From: Leucosporidium creatinivorum
Taxonomy: Eukaryota; Basidiomycota; Microbotryomycetes; Leucosporidiales; Leucosporidiaceae
Length of the DNA stretch: 64,000 nt
Reading direction: 5' to 3'
Assembly: GCA_001600635.1 (NCBI GenBank)
Contig: BCKL01000029.1
Coordinates: 231,657-295,656, forward strand
Shown: positions 10,816-21,021 of the stretch, in pieces
Position numbering within the stretch: the stretch's first letter is position 1
Layout: each line of letters opens with the position of its first letter
Translations under genes and position numbers: made by a program
Notes under the pieces: model-generated
The model's database searches: none
What the model saw: the letters and a program-made list of their open reading frames with translations, nothing else
Told to the model about the DNA's origin: nothing

Positions 10816-11602
10816 TCAGTCCTGCTCGTCGTCGAGAAAACCGAGCAGCACCATCATGACGCGCTCCTGCTTCTTGAGCGCCGACTCGTTTCTTGTGCGG
10901 TACGAGGTGGGGACTCCGAGCTGTGTAGGGAGGGGAGAGCCAAGAAGGGAGAGCCAAGAAGGGAGAGCCGAGACAGGATCAGCTTCGGCCGGCAGAGCTG
11001 AAGAGCGCCGAAAGAGCTCACCTCTTGTAGCTTAGCCTGCTGCTCTCCCTGCAGCTTCTTCCACCTCACCAGCGCTTCACGATCCCACAATCTCAGCTTG
11101 GACGACACGGCCGGCACGCTGCTCACAACACGAAAAAGCGGTCAGCGCTTGCAGCTATACAGCTCAGATGTAGCTCAGCACTCACCTCAAGCCTTTCCTC
11201 TTGCAATCCTGCTCCAACTTAACTCGCTCATCCCTCAGCTTGAGCTCCTCCTCGTCCTGCCTTTCCCTCAACCGGACGACGTTGGCGAGTCAATGCGAGT
11301 CCAGAGCGAGCGATTGGACGATAGGGATCGCTTCGGGGAAGGACAGCGTGGTCAGATCTCTGGTACGAGTCGACGGTGCAGCGGGATTGAGCGATGAGAG
11401 CAGAGCATCGAGCTGAGCTTGGGACGGGGCGGGCTGTAGCAGAGTTGGAGGAGCGGGAGATGGTACTGGAGCAGCAGTAGTGTCCTGGGATTGACGCAGC
11501 TGAGCCAGCAGAGCGTCCAGATCCGAGTTTTGCTGTTGAAGAGCAGGCGGGAGACGGTGAGCTGTGAGGAGCGAGCGCTGGGCTGTAGAGAGGACCTACC
11601 AT
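10816..11602 (-). pseudogene. Coiled-coil protein gene, left copy, with premature stop
   Basis: Copy of the intact gene at 62,221-62,992. The first coding exon is just ATG (11,602-11,600), followed by an intron directly after it, then Q-N-S-D-L-D-A-L-L-A-Q-L-R. At 11,292-11,290 the codon after D-S-H is TGA, where the other copy has TTT (Phe); the same frame then continues (L-A-N-V-V-R-L-R). Downstream exons (W-D-R-E-A-L-V-R-W-K-K-L-Q and the F-L-D-D-E-Q-D terminus) are still open. The stop truncates the protein before its coiled coil and conserved C-terminal block, so this copy is probably nonfunctional. Confidence 0.8.
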
Positions 11603-12070
11603 GCTGTAGCGGTGTCTGAGAAGGCGTCGGTAGATTATTGAGAGCTTCCAGCGAGTGTCGAAGCTTAGACGAGGTGAGACGTAGAAGAACAAGAGCGGCT
11701 GATGAGCGCCGAGTTCCTTGCAGCTGAGGAGGCCGATGTCTGCGGCCAGCTTGCGGTGCACAAGTATAGCACATTGATCAGCAATAGAGCCTCTGAGATC
11801 ACCTAGACTGAGCTGCAGCGAGGACAAATCGAGGCTGCGCCGAACCTCGGTCGGCGTCGAAGGCTCGGCGAAGACTAGCAGCGCTGCAGAAGTGCAGAAA
11901 CCTGGAAGCGGATGTCAATCTGGTCTGGGACATTCTGGAGGGATCTGTACCTCTTCAGCTTCGCTTCGACCCCTGCCCCGCTGCCCGCCTCCTCGCCCTT
12001 GTCCGTCTGGCCTCTTGCTTTCCTCCCAATTCCTCGTCTCGCGACTCGCTTCGCCCTCTCGCCGGCTAGG
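11603..12070. promoter_or_regulatory. Divergent promoter region, left copy
   Basis: Lies between the starts of the coiled-coil gene (-) and the MYND gene (+). The right arm has the same arrangement at 61,724-62,220 with high sequence similarity, so the pair probably moved as a divergent unit. No specific binding site is recognised. Confidence 0.5.
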
Positions 12071-13076
12071 ATGGCTACAGAAGCTACAATTGACCTCGCC
12101 CGCTGCTGCTTGCACTGTCACGCCCAACGTGAGTCTCTGTAGCGGTGCAGAAACGATGTGAGCGCTCCTGCTGCCCTCGTCCCACGGCTCAACAGCGGCG
12201 GCGTGGTGCTCCGCGTCTACGCTGATTCGCTGCAACTCGGGGTGTGGAAGTGCTAAATACTGCTCAGGTGTCTGTGGTAAGTCGAGTCCTGTAGGCGCTC
12301 AGCGGGCGAGACGGATGGGGGACGAGACGAGAAGCGAGCAGCGCTTCGTGCAGCTGACGCCGTTGCTCCTCGTCTGCAGAAAAGGCGGATCTCAGTCAGC
12401 ATCAAATCTTCTGTGAGACGATTCAGCGCATCGATGAGACTACGCCCACTGCTGCTCTTCCTTCCCCGAACGACTGGGAAGCGTACGAACGAATGCTGAG
12501 CTGTAGGTCTAGGTTGTGCTGCTCGGTCCTCCAGAGCCCAGCTCACGAGTACAATTCCCAACAGTACCGCTCTGGAAAGCCGCTTCGACTGCTCTCCCGC
12601 CCGATCCTCACTCGCATGATCAAGTCCTCGTCGTCAAATTCATCGCCGAAGCGCCTCGAACGCCCGTCGACCACCCCTCGCAGCTGCTGAACCCTGTCGC
12701 AGGAGCTATCGTTCCTTCGGCTTACCTCGTACAACACCTCAACTGGGCGAGTCTGACCCCACCGAGCGCTCAAAGCTTCCTCAACGGACTCGTCACTCGT
12801 CAGCAGCATCTCGGCTCCGGAAAGTCCAAGTACCTCGTCGTGCTGCTCATTCGCACCGGAAGAGGCGAGAAAGCGAGATGGAACGCAGTCGGAGCTGGGC
12901 TGGGTGAGATGGGCACCGAATGTGAAACTGAGCCGATCGCCGAGCGACGAGACGACTGGTTCGAAGCGTTGGTGAGGGATCTGGACGCGGCTAAGGGACG
13001 CATCAAGGCGGAAGATGAGAAACAGCGCTTCAAGGCTCTCGAAGGCGGAGGAGGAGCTGTCGTAGCTGCTTCGTGA
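12071..13076 (+). CDS. MYND-finger family protein, copy 3
   Basis: Opens M-A-T-E-A-T-I-D-L-A-R. Finger residues are C-L-H-C, R-C-N-S-G-C-G-S-A-K-Y-C-S-G-V-C and H-Q-I-F-C; the residue after the last Cys of the Y-C-S-x2-C unit is Glu where most copies have Gln. Introns at about 12,129-12,195, 12,277-12,379 and 12,503-12,564. The third intron is phase 1, as in the other copies. The C-terminal domain keeps family landmarks: V-L-V-V-K-F, a V-P-S-A-Y-L-V-Q-H-L-N-W segment, and D-D-W-F-E-A-L near the end. It is followed by a charged, Gly-rich tail. Open throughout. It sits between near-identical duplicated flanks but differs strongly from its positional counterpart at 60,745-61,723. Confidence 0.78.
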
Positions 13077-13442
13077 GGACCCGGTGAGCTCGGCGCTGAC
13101 ATCCCGAGCTATTTGAGCTTGACTGACCTATTCTCGCGCTGACAGCGGGTTGTTGCTGTCGAGACGTGTAGCTATAGCTGCTCTCCTGTATACCGCTCTC
13201 CCCTCCTCGTCTTCTGAACAATTCTCGGTGGCTCGGCGAGCGAGAGCAGTCACCGAGCAGCTTCCCGATCCCCTCTCCCTACATAGTCGAGAGAGCAGCC
13301 AGAGAATCAGATCGCCCGGATAAGCTCTGAGAGCCTAGGTCATTGTCCTACAGCCCCCCGCTCCTCACCGCGGCCCACTCACGACGCCCTTCCGCCTCTC
13401 CCTTTTGGCTCTTCACCTCGACTCTCGCTGCACCTCACCAGC
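13077..13442. promoter_or_regulatory. Promoter region of SLD5, left copy
   Basis: Noncoding. The last 60 bases before ATG match the region upstream of the right-arm SLD5 (ctcgactctcgctgcacctc in both). Nothing else recognised. Confidence 0.5.
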
Positions 13443-14614
13443 ATGAACAAGTCCTTTTTCGACGACGACGATGACGAGTCTGTGCTCGGCTCTCCCGGCC
13501 GTTCTTCCCTACAAGCCGACTACAACTCGAACCGCGCCGCCTCTCCTCGAGCTTACGGTGCTCCTGCCGGGCCTTCCAAATCAACGACTACAGGCGGCCG
13601 TCAATCATCCGTCACCGGAGCACAAGCCAACTCGTCTGTCCGAGCTTATGAGAGTACACGAGGAGGAAGCCCAACGCTGGAGGACATCTTGGGCAAGGAG
13701 GGCGGGCACGAAGGCGAGAGGAACGTACAGAAGCTCATTCGGGCTTGGAACAACGAGATGGGCGCGCCAGAGCTGCTCGTGTACCCCAAGCGGTTGGTCG
13801 AGCGGCTGGTCAAGGATTTGGTCCATCGCGTGAGTTGGGTCGCGTAGAGCTGGTTTGCGGATGAGGTGCAAATGGCTGATCATCCATACTACCTACAGAA
13901 AGCCCTCGTCAAAGAGGCCAACATGATGGTCGGAGAGGATGAAGCGCTGTACCTACAAGCCAGCCTCGTCGCGACCGAGTGCATGAGGACGGCTCATGTC
14001 CTCAAGTCGTTCCAGCGGTGTAGGATATACAAGGTGGGTGTTTGAGTNGACTGGGCNACTNTTNAGTTTCACGCNGACCCTCCTACGCACCACAGGTGGA
14101 GCAGTTCGCCGACTTCTACCTCGACCAGGAGGATCGCGAGGAGCGACTGAGCCGAGATGAGCTGGCACACGCTGAGGGGTGTGTGGTGCTCTCTCTCGCT
14201 TCTCTGAGTACTCTAATGACCCTCTCCTACCCGCACAGCTACTCCGACATTCGCAAACAATACATGAACGCCAGCGGCCGAGAAGGCTTCCCCGGCTCGC
14301 TTCTCAACAAGGAGATGCCTGGTGAGCTTCACCGGTCCTTTATGCCTCTCCTCCCTGTCCTAAACCTCTCGTCGCCCAACAGTCCTCGAACCCGACCTCT
14401 CGCAAGCCGTCTTCGTCCACGTCCTGCGCGAGTGTGGGCCGGTCTTGCTGCCTGAGTGAGCTTTGCTCCGCTCTTCCGCCTGTCGCGTAGCCTGCTGACC
14501 ATTTTATCATCAAACAGCGGAGAGCTCATTGCCTTAACGCAAGGCTCTCAGCACATGCTCCGGTACAGCACGATTCGGACTTGCCTCGAGCGAGGGGATG
14601 TCGAGCTAATGTAG
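13443..14614 (+). CDS. SLD5: GINS complex subunit Sld5, left copy
   Basis: Sld5 is one of four GINS subunits that join Mcm2-7 and Cdc45 in the replicative CMG helicase. The N-terminus is acidic and Ser-rich (M-N-K-S-F-F-D-D-D-D). The GINS A domain runs from L-I-R-A-W-N-N-E through the helices at 13,900-14,030 (E-C-M-R-T-A-H-V-L-K-S-F-Q-R-C-R); the C-terminal B domain is P-D-L-S-Q-A-V-F-V-H-V-L then L-R-Y-S-T-I-R-T-C-L-E-R-G-D-V-E-L-M, the usual Sld5 ending. Introns at about 13,830-13,899, 14,033-14,095, 14,180-14,239, 14,321-14,382 and 14,454-14,518. The second intron contains five undetermined bases (14,048, 14,057, 14,061, 14,064, 14,075). The frame is open throughout. The nearly identical inverted copy is at 52,491-53,662. 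Confidence 0.9.
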
Positions 14615-14977
14615 ATGGGGCGTCGGAGGTGAGGGCATGACAGAGGCTGATTGTTGTAGAGTTTGCTATGTTGTACTTGATCCGGCGTTGACCGCTCGAG
14701 CTTCGCAGGTCAGTCGCCGAGCAAGCGAACTGCTCAGGTTTCGAGGCCCCTCTCCTGCTTCCGATCTCCCCACCTCCTGAGTGTGGCGACTCTATCTCTT
14801 TCAATCACGGTCTTCCTCCTTCTGCACCGACTGGTCATCGGCTGAGCTTCCATTCGACCGGTTCCCCGACGATTGCCTAGTGGGCGGCGACCTCAACTCC
14901 AAGTCGCCGAGCTCAAGAAGTGAAGACCGGTCAGCTTCCACTTTCTTTCTACGACCAACAACAAGCTCACATTCGAC
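14615..14977. other. Intergenic spacer
   Basis: The first 60-70 bases are still similar to sequence beyond the right-arm SLD5; the remainder is presumed promoter of the hydroxylase gene. Nothing else seen. Confidence 0.5.
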
Positions 14978-16749
14978 ATGGTTCTACTCCGAACAGCATC
15001 GGCACTCAACATGTCATCAGCAGCAACTTCACCCACCTCCCCTTCGCCTCTCAGGCGCCAGAGGTCCTCATCGGCTGGCTCTGATGCTTCTTCAGGCTCA
15101 GCCGGCTCGTCGACTTCAGATCTCATCATCTACGCCACGCCTGCCGAGCCTATGGCCGGTCCCGAGAAACGTACTACACGGCAAAAGGTCGACCGTCGCC
15201 CTCCATCCACCTTTGTAAGCTCAGCCTTCTCCAGCTCGGCGGCGACCGCGCCCGCTGACCTCATCGCCCTCATCCCACAGTACCTCAAGCCTCACTCTGA
15301 GATGAACATGGCTGAGAAGGTCTGCAACCTCGCCACCTGCCCGACTGAGATGCACGAGCTCAAGGACGAGGAGCTGGATCGTGGCCCTATCCCGACCCAG
15401 TCGATCCTTCGCGAGAACGCCTTCATCCTCTCGAGGGGACTCGTACCGCTCGCTATCCAGTGTGCAAGCTACTATCTCTTCCCTAGTGAGTACTTGCCGG
15501 CCCTCTTCCGCCGCGTTGGCCGTCACTAACCGATCTCGGCGATCGCAGATTCGAAGTGGCCGCTCTACGCTGCCTACCCCTTCTACCTTCTCGCCTTCAT
15601 GGGCTTCGCTCTGCAGGTCGTGGCTCGTCTTAACCGTGTGTATTTCATCGCTGCGAAGTTGAGGACCCGCTAACGCCTCCTTTCCTCTTCAGACTACTGT
15701 GTCGAGCTCGGAGTCTTTGACGAGAAGAATATTGGCCGAGATCGCACGCCGGACAAGTCGGTGAACGGGCTGGCGAAGGGCATCACAGGTGAGTAGCTCA
15801 GGCTGATAGGTTAGCGACTTGGACGTCGTTGACCTCGCCGCCGCCCTTTCGCAGCCTACATGATCGTCCGAACCGGCTTCGCCTTTTACCTCGACTACAA
15901 CAAGAACATCACGCCTCTCACCGACTTCTCTTGGACGTATCCTCTGCGCCTTGCCGCCTGGGAGATCACTATGGACTACTTCTTTGTGAGTCGCCGCCGC
16001 TTCGGCGCTCGTGCTTCCCCTTGTCGCTGACCCGTTCTCGTCCTCAGTACGTCTACCACCGCTCCTGCCATGAGATCGACTCTCTCTGGTTCATCCACCA
16101 GCACCACCACACCACCAAGCACCCGACGGCCATCCTCGCGTGAGTTCATCTTGACATCTCGTCGCCATCGCCGAGGCTGACCTCTTCTTTCGCAGTATCC
16201 TCGCCGAGGACAAGCAAGAATACCTCGAGATCTTCTTCATCCCTCTCGCCGCGACCCTGCTCATCCCCATGAGCTTCTCGGAGATGTACCTCACCCTCTG
16301 CTACACCATTGTGAGTCGCCGACTCGCTCGCAAGCTCGCCGAGGCTCGTGCTGATCCCCTCGGTCCACTACAGTACGTGGAAATGCTCGGGCACTCAGGC
16401 GTCCGCTCCTACTGGGCCCACCCTATTCTGTGGGGACTCAAGGCCCTCGACATGGATCTCGCTGTCGAGGATCACGATATCCACCACCGATTGTGAGTGT
16501 CTAGCACTTCATGCGGTCCTTGCTACCCATCGCTGACGGTATCTTTCGTTCGCTTTTTCTCTCCAGCGGCAAGAGCGGCAGGAACTAGTGAGTCTCGACT
16601 GCTTCCTCGCAAGTTGACCGAGCACCGAGCTGACCTTCCACCCCACCTTTCTCTTGTTGCGTGTTCTGTCCTACAGCGGAAAGCAAACTCGTGTCTGGGA
16701 TAAGCTCTTTGGCACCATCGGCGAGCGCATCGAGACGTACGGCATGTAG
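14978..16749 (+). CDS. Fatty acid hydroxylase/sterol desaturase superfamily protein
   Basis: Membrane-bound di-iron oxygenase of the ERG3/ERG25/fatty-acid hydroxylase superfamily; the exact substrate cannot be told. Histidine boxes are visible: Y-H-R-S-C-H near 16,055, I-H-Q-H-H-H near 16,095, G-H-S-G near 16,390 and D-H-D-I-H-H-R near 16,475. Hydrophobic segments lie around 15,430-15,480, 15,570-15,640, 15,855-15,890 and 16,225-16,310. The Ser/Pro-rich N-terminus suggests a cytosolic tail. Introns interrupt nearly every 60-200 bases (seven or more); the last exons are tiny, joining H-H-R-F-G-K-S-G-R-N-Y. The start could be 14,978 or the in-frame Met at 15,011. It is open to TAG 16,747-16,749. 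Confidence 0.87.
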
Positions 16750-17103
16750 AGAGCCATTCGCCGAGGCTCGGTTCTCTCTTTCCGCCTCCCTGTCAACCCC
16801 CTCCTGTCCCCCTGTATAACTGTCGACAGCTGTGAATAGCCATGCATTGTCTGCACCCGTATCTTACCACTTCGCATCTCTTTGTAAGCGAGCAGGCGAG
16901 CAGACTCTCGAGCAGGGAATGGCTCGGCGTTAGAGCTTCCGCCGAGCGCTCGCCTTCGCTCTCGTAGCTCAGCCACAGGTCGAATCACAGATGAACAGAT
17001 GGTAAAATTGCGACTATACAAACAAGGTGGAGTGCCGATATAAGTTGGGCTAAGACCCGAGACAGCTACAATGCCACACAGCGCCGACCGCGCCCCTCCT
17101 TCT
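16750..17103. other. Convergent 3' spacer
   Basis: Between the 3' ends of the hydroxylase (+) and the Ser/Pro-rich gene (-). It must hold both 3' untranslated regions; nothing else seen. Confidence 0.5.
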
Positions 17104-19971
17104 CTACATCGCCACCCCAATGTACCCAACATCATAAGCACAACTGACCCTCTGACCCATCATCACGACTCCAAGCTCGGCAGTATACAGTGAATCCCCA
17201 TCGCCCTCGCCTTCGAGCTCCGAATCCTCTGTCGTCGCCTCGCTGAGGATGGAGGCCAAGTCCGAGGAAGTCGTTCTGGAGCGAGGGATGCGAGGGGAGG
17301 AGGGAGGGGACTTGGCGTAGGCGAGGGAAGAGCGGTCGGAGGCTGCTCGTGAGGAGGCGAAAGAGGAGGAAGAGGAGGAGGAGGCGAACGAGTTGAGCGA
17401 AGGAGAAGCTTGGATGGAGGCGAGCGTGGCGTTGATCTCTTGTTCGATGGGGTCGATCTCGTCTGCTAATGACACCTCGGAGTTGATGGTGATGCCGGGC
17501 GACTCGTCGATGGTGGGCATAGTCGGGCACGAGGTGACGACGGGGGAGAGGGGGAGGGGGATGTGGGCGGGGTTCTGCGCCGTAGTGATGCGAAGCTTAG
17601 GGATGATGATGGAGAGAGGCGCGTCGCTGAACCGCGAATCGTCCGACTCGTAGGCCTTCTTCCCTGGTCGTCCACTGTCAACCGACGTCGATGCCGAAGT
17701 CCATCCCTCGCCCTCCTGGTCCTGCTCGAACCGCTCCCTCTCCCGTTCCATCTCCTCGAACTCGAGGTCCGTATCGGTGACGGTGATGAATGGTCCGTCG
17801 AACGAAGGCGCTCGTAGGCGACGCTCCCGCAGCGCATCGGCGGCCTGCTGAACGGCGTGCTGCTCGAGGGCCGACGTGGTGAGGGAGGATCCAGGGGAGC
17901 CGGAGGGAGGAGTATGAGGCCGGTTGAGGCGCATGAGCAGGTTGTGGAGCGTCTCCTCGCAGTCGGATGAGTCCTCGGCGTCCGATTGGCGGACGGTGAG
18001 GGGCGAGTTGGAAGAGAGGCGCCGAGCGTCGATAGCCGAGGGAGGCTGCATTGGCGTATGGATGGTGGAGGTGGTGCTGAGAGCGGGGGAGTGAGGAGGT
18101 GTGTAGTTCTCCTTCTCCTGCTGAGGTGGAGCAATGTACGTTCTCCGCTCGCCTGCCTTCTTCGGCACCGCTCGAGTCGACGCGCGAACCAGTCGTTTTG
18201 GCGGGAGAACGACGACCTTGGTTGGACCTGGTTGAGCGGCCTGGTTGATGGGCGCTTCCCACTCGCCGTGCTCGTCGTCGAAGGTTGGCGGGAAGATGCA
18301 GACCTCGGGGATGATGGGAGAGGAGCGGAAGGTGGACGTCGAGCTGGGCGTGGGCGAAGGAACGAATGGCTCGGCGAGACGAGGCGGCGACACCGGTGGC
18401 GAGGCGATCCGGGGCGACGAGGAGAATGTTGGTGAAGGCGCGAGGGAGAAGGTGGGAGAGGCTGGCGAGAAGAGGTCTCTTGGTGCCGAGTGGGGGACAG
18501 CGGCGAATGCGCCGGAGAGGGGAGGAGAGGCGAAGGAGGCGAGGCTGTCCGCTGGTGAAGCGGCGGCGAGAGCGGCGAGTGTAGGGAAAGCGTTGGCTGC
18601 TTCGACGTCGAGAGGTGCAGGTCGAGAGGACGTTCGCCGAGGGTAAGGACGAGGGCGGGCAATATCCATCGGCCGCTCGGGAGTGGGCGTTGTCGAGGTG
18701 CAGCGAAGGGCGTCCAGATCGCTGGATGATGGCGAAAGGGTGTTGGCGTCAAAGACGACTGTGCCCTCCTCCTCCTCGACGATCGCCTGCTCCGCCGGTG
18801 CTGGCTCGGCGTCGCCGCCAAACGACATCGGTCGATACATGCTGAGCACTCGAGTCCGCCTCCGTGCCGCTTTTTGCTCCCTCGACGCCTTGGGCGATCC
18901 CTTCATGTTCTTCTCGACCTGGGCAAAGACGGCATCCATCGAGATGCCCTCGAAGCGAATCGAGGGGATCCTCGTCTTGGATCCGACGCTCGACAGCGAG
19001 TCCTGGGAAGGGAAGAGGCGAGCAGCTGCTGCTCCCTGAGTTGGCGAGTCGTCCTCATCGTCTGCATCGCGAGATCCTTCCGGCGAAGCGGGCGGGCTGG
19101 GAGTGGCTTGACCGCGAAGAGCTCGGAGCATGCGCTCGTAGCCGAGGTCGAGAGGAGGGGAGGTAGGCGAGGGCTTGGACTCCGAAGCGGAGTAGCGCTT
19201 GGGTCGAGGGGGAGTTTCGGGGTCGGCCAGCATTGCAGCGACCATGCGAGGGATCGGCGTCGAGTTGCGCCGCGACTCGGTCTCGTCTTCCTCCTCAACG
19301 ACGCGAAGACCTCCTTGCTGCTGACCTCGATGCTTCAACGGCGAGTCGGCGAGTCCTTTGACGCGCCACATGCGCTGAGCTCGTGTCTCGCCGCCCGTCG
19401 AGTCCTTGCTGCTGCTCTCGGGCGATGAGGTGATGGACATTGACGTCGCTTCGGAGCCCGACTCCCACTCGTCGGTGTTGTGGAAGAGGTTGGAGGAGGC
19501 GAAGGAGGAGGAGGACTTGAAGGTGGAGACTGTCGATACCGAGTCGCTGGTACAAACGCCGACGTGAGGCGCGATGAAGGCGGTCGGATGCTGCTTCGGC
19601 GCCGAAGAGGATGGGGTCGTTGAGGCGGCAGGAGGTACGGGGAAGGCGGCGAGAGTGGAATGGCGAATGGAGCTTCCTCCGGGCGAGTCGGGCGAGTTGA
19701 GCGAGCTACTCGAGTAGATGGAGGAAGGGCTGCCAGGGACTGCGAGGCCAGGCGAAGGAGGAGGGGCCAACGACGCGTCGATGGGAGCGAGTTGCTTCTT
19801 GCCTCCCCATGGGAATGAACGTAGCTTCCGTCCTAGCCCTCCCTCATTTCCTACACGGCCGTTCCGGGGTTGAGAACCGTCTCGGCGATCCTGCGCCTCG
19901 TCTCCTACGAACGACTGGTCGAACGCGGGTGCGCTGAACGAGTGTGTACTCTTGCGCATCATGAAGCTCAT
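17104..19971 (-). CDS. Large Ser/Pro-rich hypothetical protein
   Basis: About 955 codons in one uninterrupted exon, unusual here. I chose M-S-F-M-M-R-K-S-T (19,971) because the longer reading starting at 20,058 runs through what looks like an intron: donor gtgagtgtttgc at 20,062, branch actgac, acceptor catacag near 19,980. No enzyme domain recognised. The protein is disordered and rich in S-P/T-P sites, with short basic blocks (R-R-R-T-R-V-L; P-P-K-R-L-V-R), acidic runs (V-E-E-E-E-G), a poly-Ser stretch near 17,370, and an E-K-E-N-Y segment that matches a KEN degron. The many S-P sites suggest a CDK or MAPK substrate or scaffold; this is inference. A 451-codon antisense-frame reading over the same stretch is a by-product of codon bias. 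Confidence 0.75.
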   Translation of the reverse strand: MSFMMRKSTHSFSAPAFDQSFVGDEAQDRRDGSQPRNGRVGNEGGLGRKLRSFPWGGKKQLAPIDASLAPPPSPGLAVPGSPSSIYSSSSLNSPDSPGGSSIRHSTLAAFPVPPAASTTPSSSAPKQHPTAFIAPHVGVCTSDSVSTVSTFKSSSSFASSNLFHNTDEWESGSEATSMSITSSPESSSKDSTGGETRAQRMWRVKGLADSPLKHRGQQQGGLRVVEEEDETESRRNSTPIPRMVAAMLADPETPPRPKRYSASESKPSPTSPPLDLGYERMLRALRGQATPSPPASPEGSRDADDEDDSPTQGAAAARLFPSQDSLSSVGSKTRIPSIRFEGISMDAVFAQVEKNMKGSPKASREQKAARRRTRVLSMYRPMSFGGDAEPAPAEQAIVEEEEGTVVFDANTLSPSSSDLDALRCTSTTPTPERPMDIARPRPYPRRTSSRPAPLDVEAANAFPTLAALAAASPADSLASFASPPLSGAFAAVPHSAPRDLFSPASPTFSLAPSPTFSSSPRIASPPVSPPRLAEPFVPSPTPSSTSTFRSSPIIPEVCIFPPTFDDEHGEWEAPINQAAQPGPTKVVVLPPKRLVRASTRAVPKKAGERRTYIAPPQQEKENYTPPHSPALSTTSTIHTPMQPPSAIDARRLSSNSPLTVRQSDAEDSSDCEETLHNLLMRLNRPHTPPSGSPGSSLTTSALEQHAVQQAADALRERRLRAPSFDGPFITVTDTDLEFEEMERERERFEQDQEGEGWTSASTSVDSGRPGKKAYESDDSRFSDAPLSIIIPKLRITTAQNPAHIPLPLSPVVTSCPTMPTIDESPGITINSEVSLADEIDPIEQEINATLASIQASPSLNSFASSSSSSSFASSRAASDRSSLAYAKSPPSSPRIPRSRTTSSDLASILSEATTEDSELEGEGDGDSLYTAELGVVMMGQRVSCAYDVGYIGVAM

Positions 19972-21021
19972 ATCGGCTGCTGTATGATTGCAAGAAGAAG
20001 AGCTTTCCGTCAGTTGTTGTGTTCGGAGCGCGAAGCCAGCGAAACGCGTAGCAAACACTCACGGGAAGGTGGCTCAGAGGCCTACTGGGGTACAGATGTA
20101 GTACAATTAGGTGTCGAAGCTTGCTCGAGGTGCTTTGCTGTGGGTTGAAGAGCAGGTCAGCTGTTTGTTCGAGCTCCCTTGTCGCGTCTCCCTGCCAATG
20201 CGGAAAGCTCACCTGCAGAACGAGCTACAGTACGATGTGCTATGTACAGCAGTAGAAGTAGCGAATGTGTTGTGAAGATCCAAAAATCACGAGTCGAGTA
20301 CAGCGAGCGAAGCGGGCAGAGGCAAAGAGCTTCGGCGACGACGAGGGAGGGGTCAGAGGGAAAGTCGGACTTGGAGCTGTTGTGGAAGCGTCGAAGCACA
20401 GACTCGATGATCGCCTTTTGCCAAAAGCAGGGGCAAGCAGAGTTATGCATTTTGAAAGCCGTTAACGTCCCCCACACTTGGCCTCGACGGCGCGTCGGAA
20501 CTGGCCTTCTCACTAGTTTCTCGACGTCTGTGCTGCAGGAAGGTATCCCTGAGCTTGCAAGTCTGTGCTTTGATGTTGTCAGCACCTCCCTCTGCTCCCC
20601 CGAGCCGTCGCATCAGCTTCTGCCCCCTCCCGACTGCCTTTCGCCAAGTCCGAGCCGTTGGAGTGTGTGATGGCTGCTGTTTTCGGATCCGAGATGCTGC
20701 TCGATTTGGTGCTCGCAGCAGAAACCTACATGCCTTGCACTTCTCTCCCTGCGAGTGATTGACTCCACGGCCAAGCAGACGGGGTCAGTCCCTTTTTGAA
20801 ATCAACGCCGAACCGGCTTTTCTGATGCAAGGGGGTCGTGTAGCCCGTCCCTTCAGAGGTCTGAGGGGCGTCGACTCAAGTACTCCACGGAACAGATTCT
20901 TTCGCGGCTCTCCAAGGTCGTTTCGCAGTCCTCGCAGTCAGGTTCGCCCAGGCTTGCGATGCTCGGCGCGAGCAGATGAAGGAAGTTGGAGTTGATTGAG
21001 CTCAATCAAGCGGCTCCTGAG
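19972..21021. other. Long spacer with presumed 5' leader introns
   Basis: Upstream of the Ser/Pro-rich gene and downstream of the zinc finger-GNAT gene. On the minus strand there are two intron-like segments (about 20,062-19,980, and one ending in cacag near 20,140), so part is spliced 5' leader. No convincing gene on either strand in 20,200-21,000. Confidence 0.45.

Larger units (their letters stand above)
10280..14680 (+). repeat. Left arm of inverted segmental duplication
   Basis: Contains, in order, a coiled-coil gene (-), a MYND gene (+) and SLD5 (+). The same three genes with the same relative orientations lie inverted at 52.43-53.73 kb (SLD5) and 60.7-63.42 kb (MYND, coiled-coil gene). 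Noncoding flanks also match: 11,890-11,990 matches 61,820-61,920 and 10,433-10,500 matches 63,215-63,295, both inverted. The MYND coding region between the matching flanks is much more diverged. Boundaries are approximate. Confidence 0.8.

Noticed and set aside
14048-14075. N bases as a scaffold gap
   Set aside because: They are five isolated single positions within otherwise determined sequence, not a run.
17466-18821. Long minus-strand frame overlapping the Ser/Pro-rich gene
   Set aside because: Arg/Pro/Ser-rich shadow of the real coding frame on the same strand; no conserved features.
19972-20058. 29-residue N-terminal extension of the Ser/Pro-rich protein
   Set aside because: It reads through an intron-like segment with donor, branch site and acceptor.
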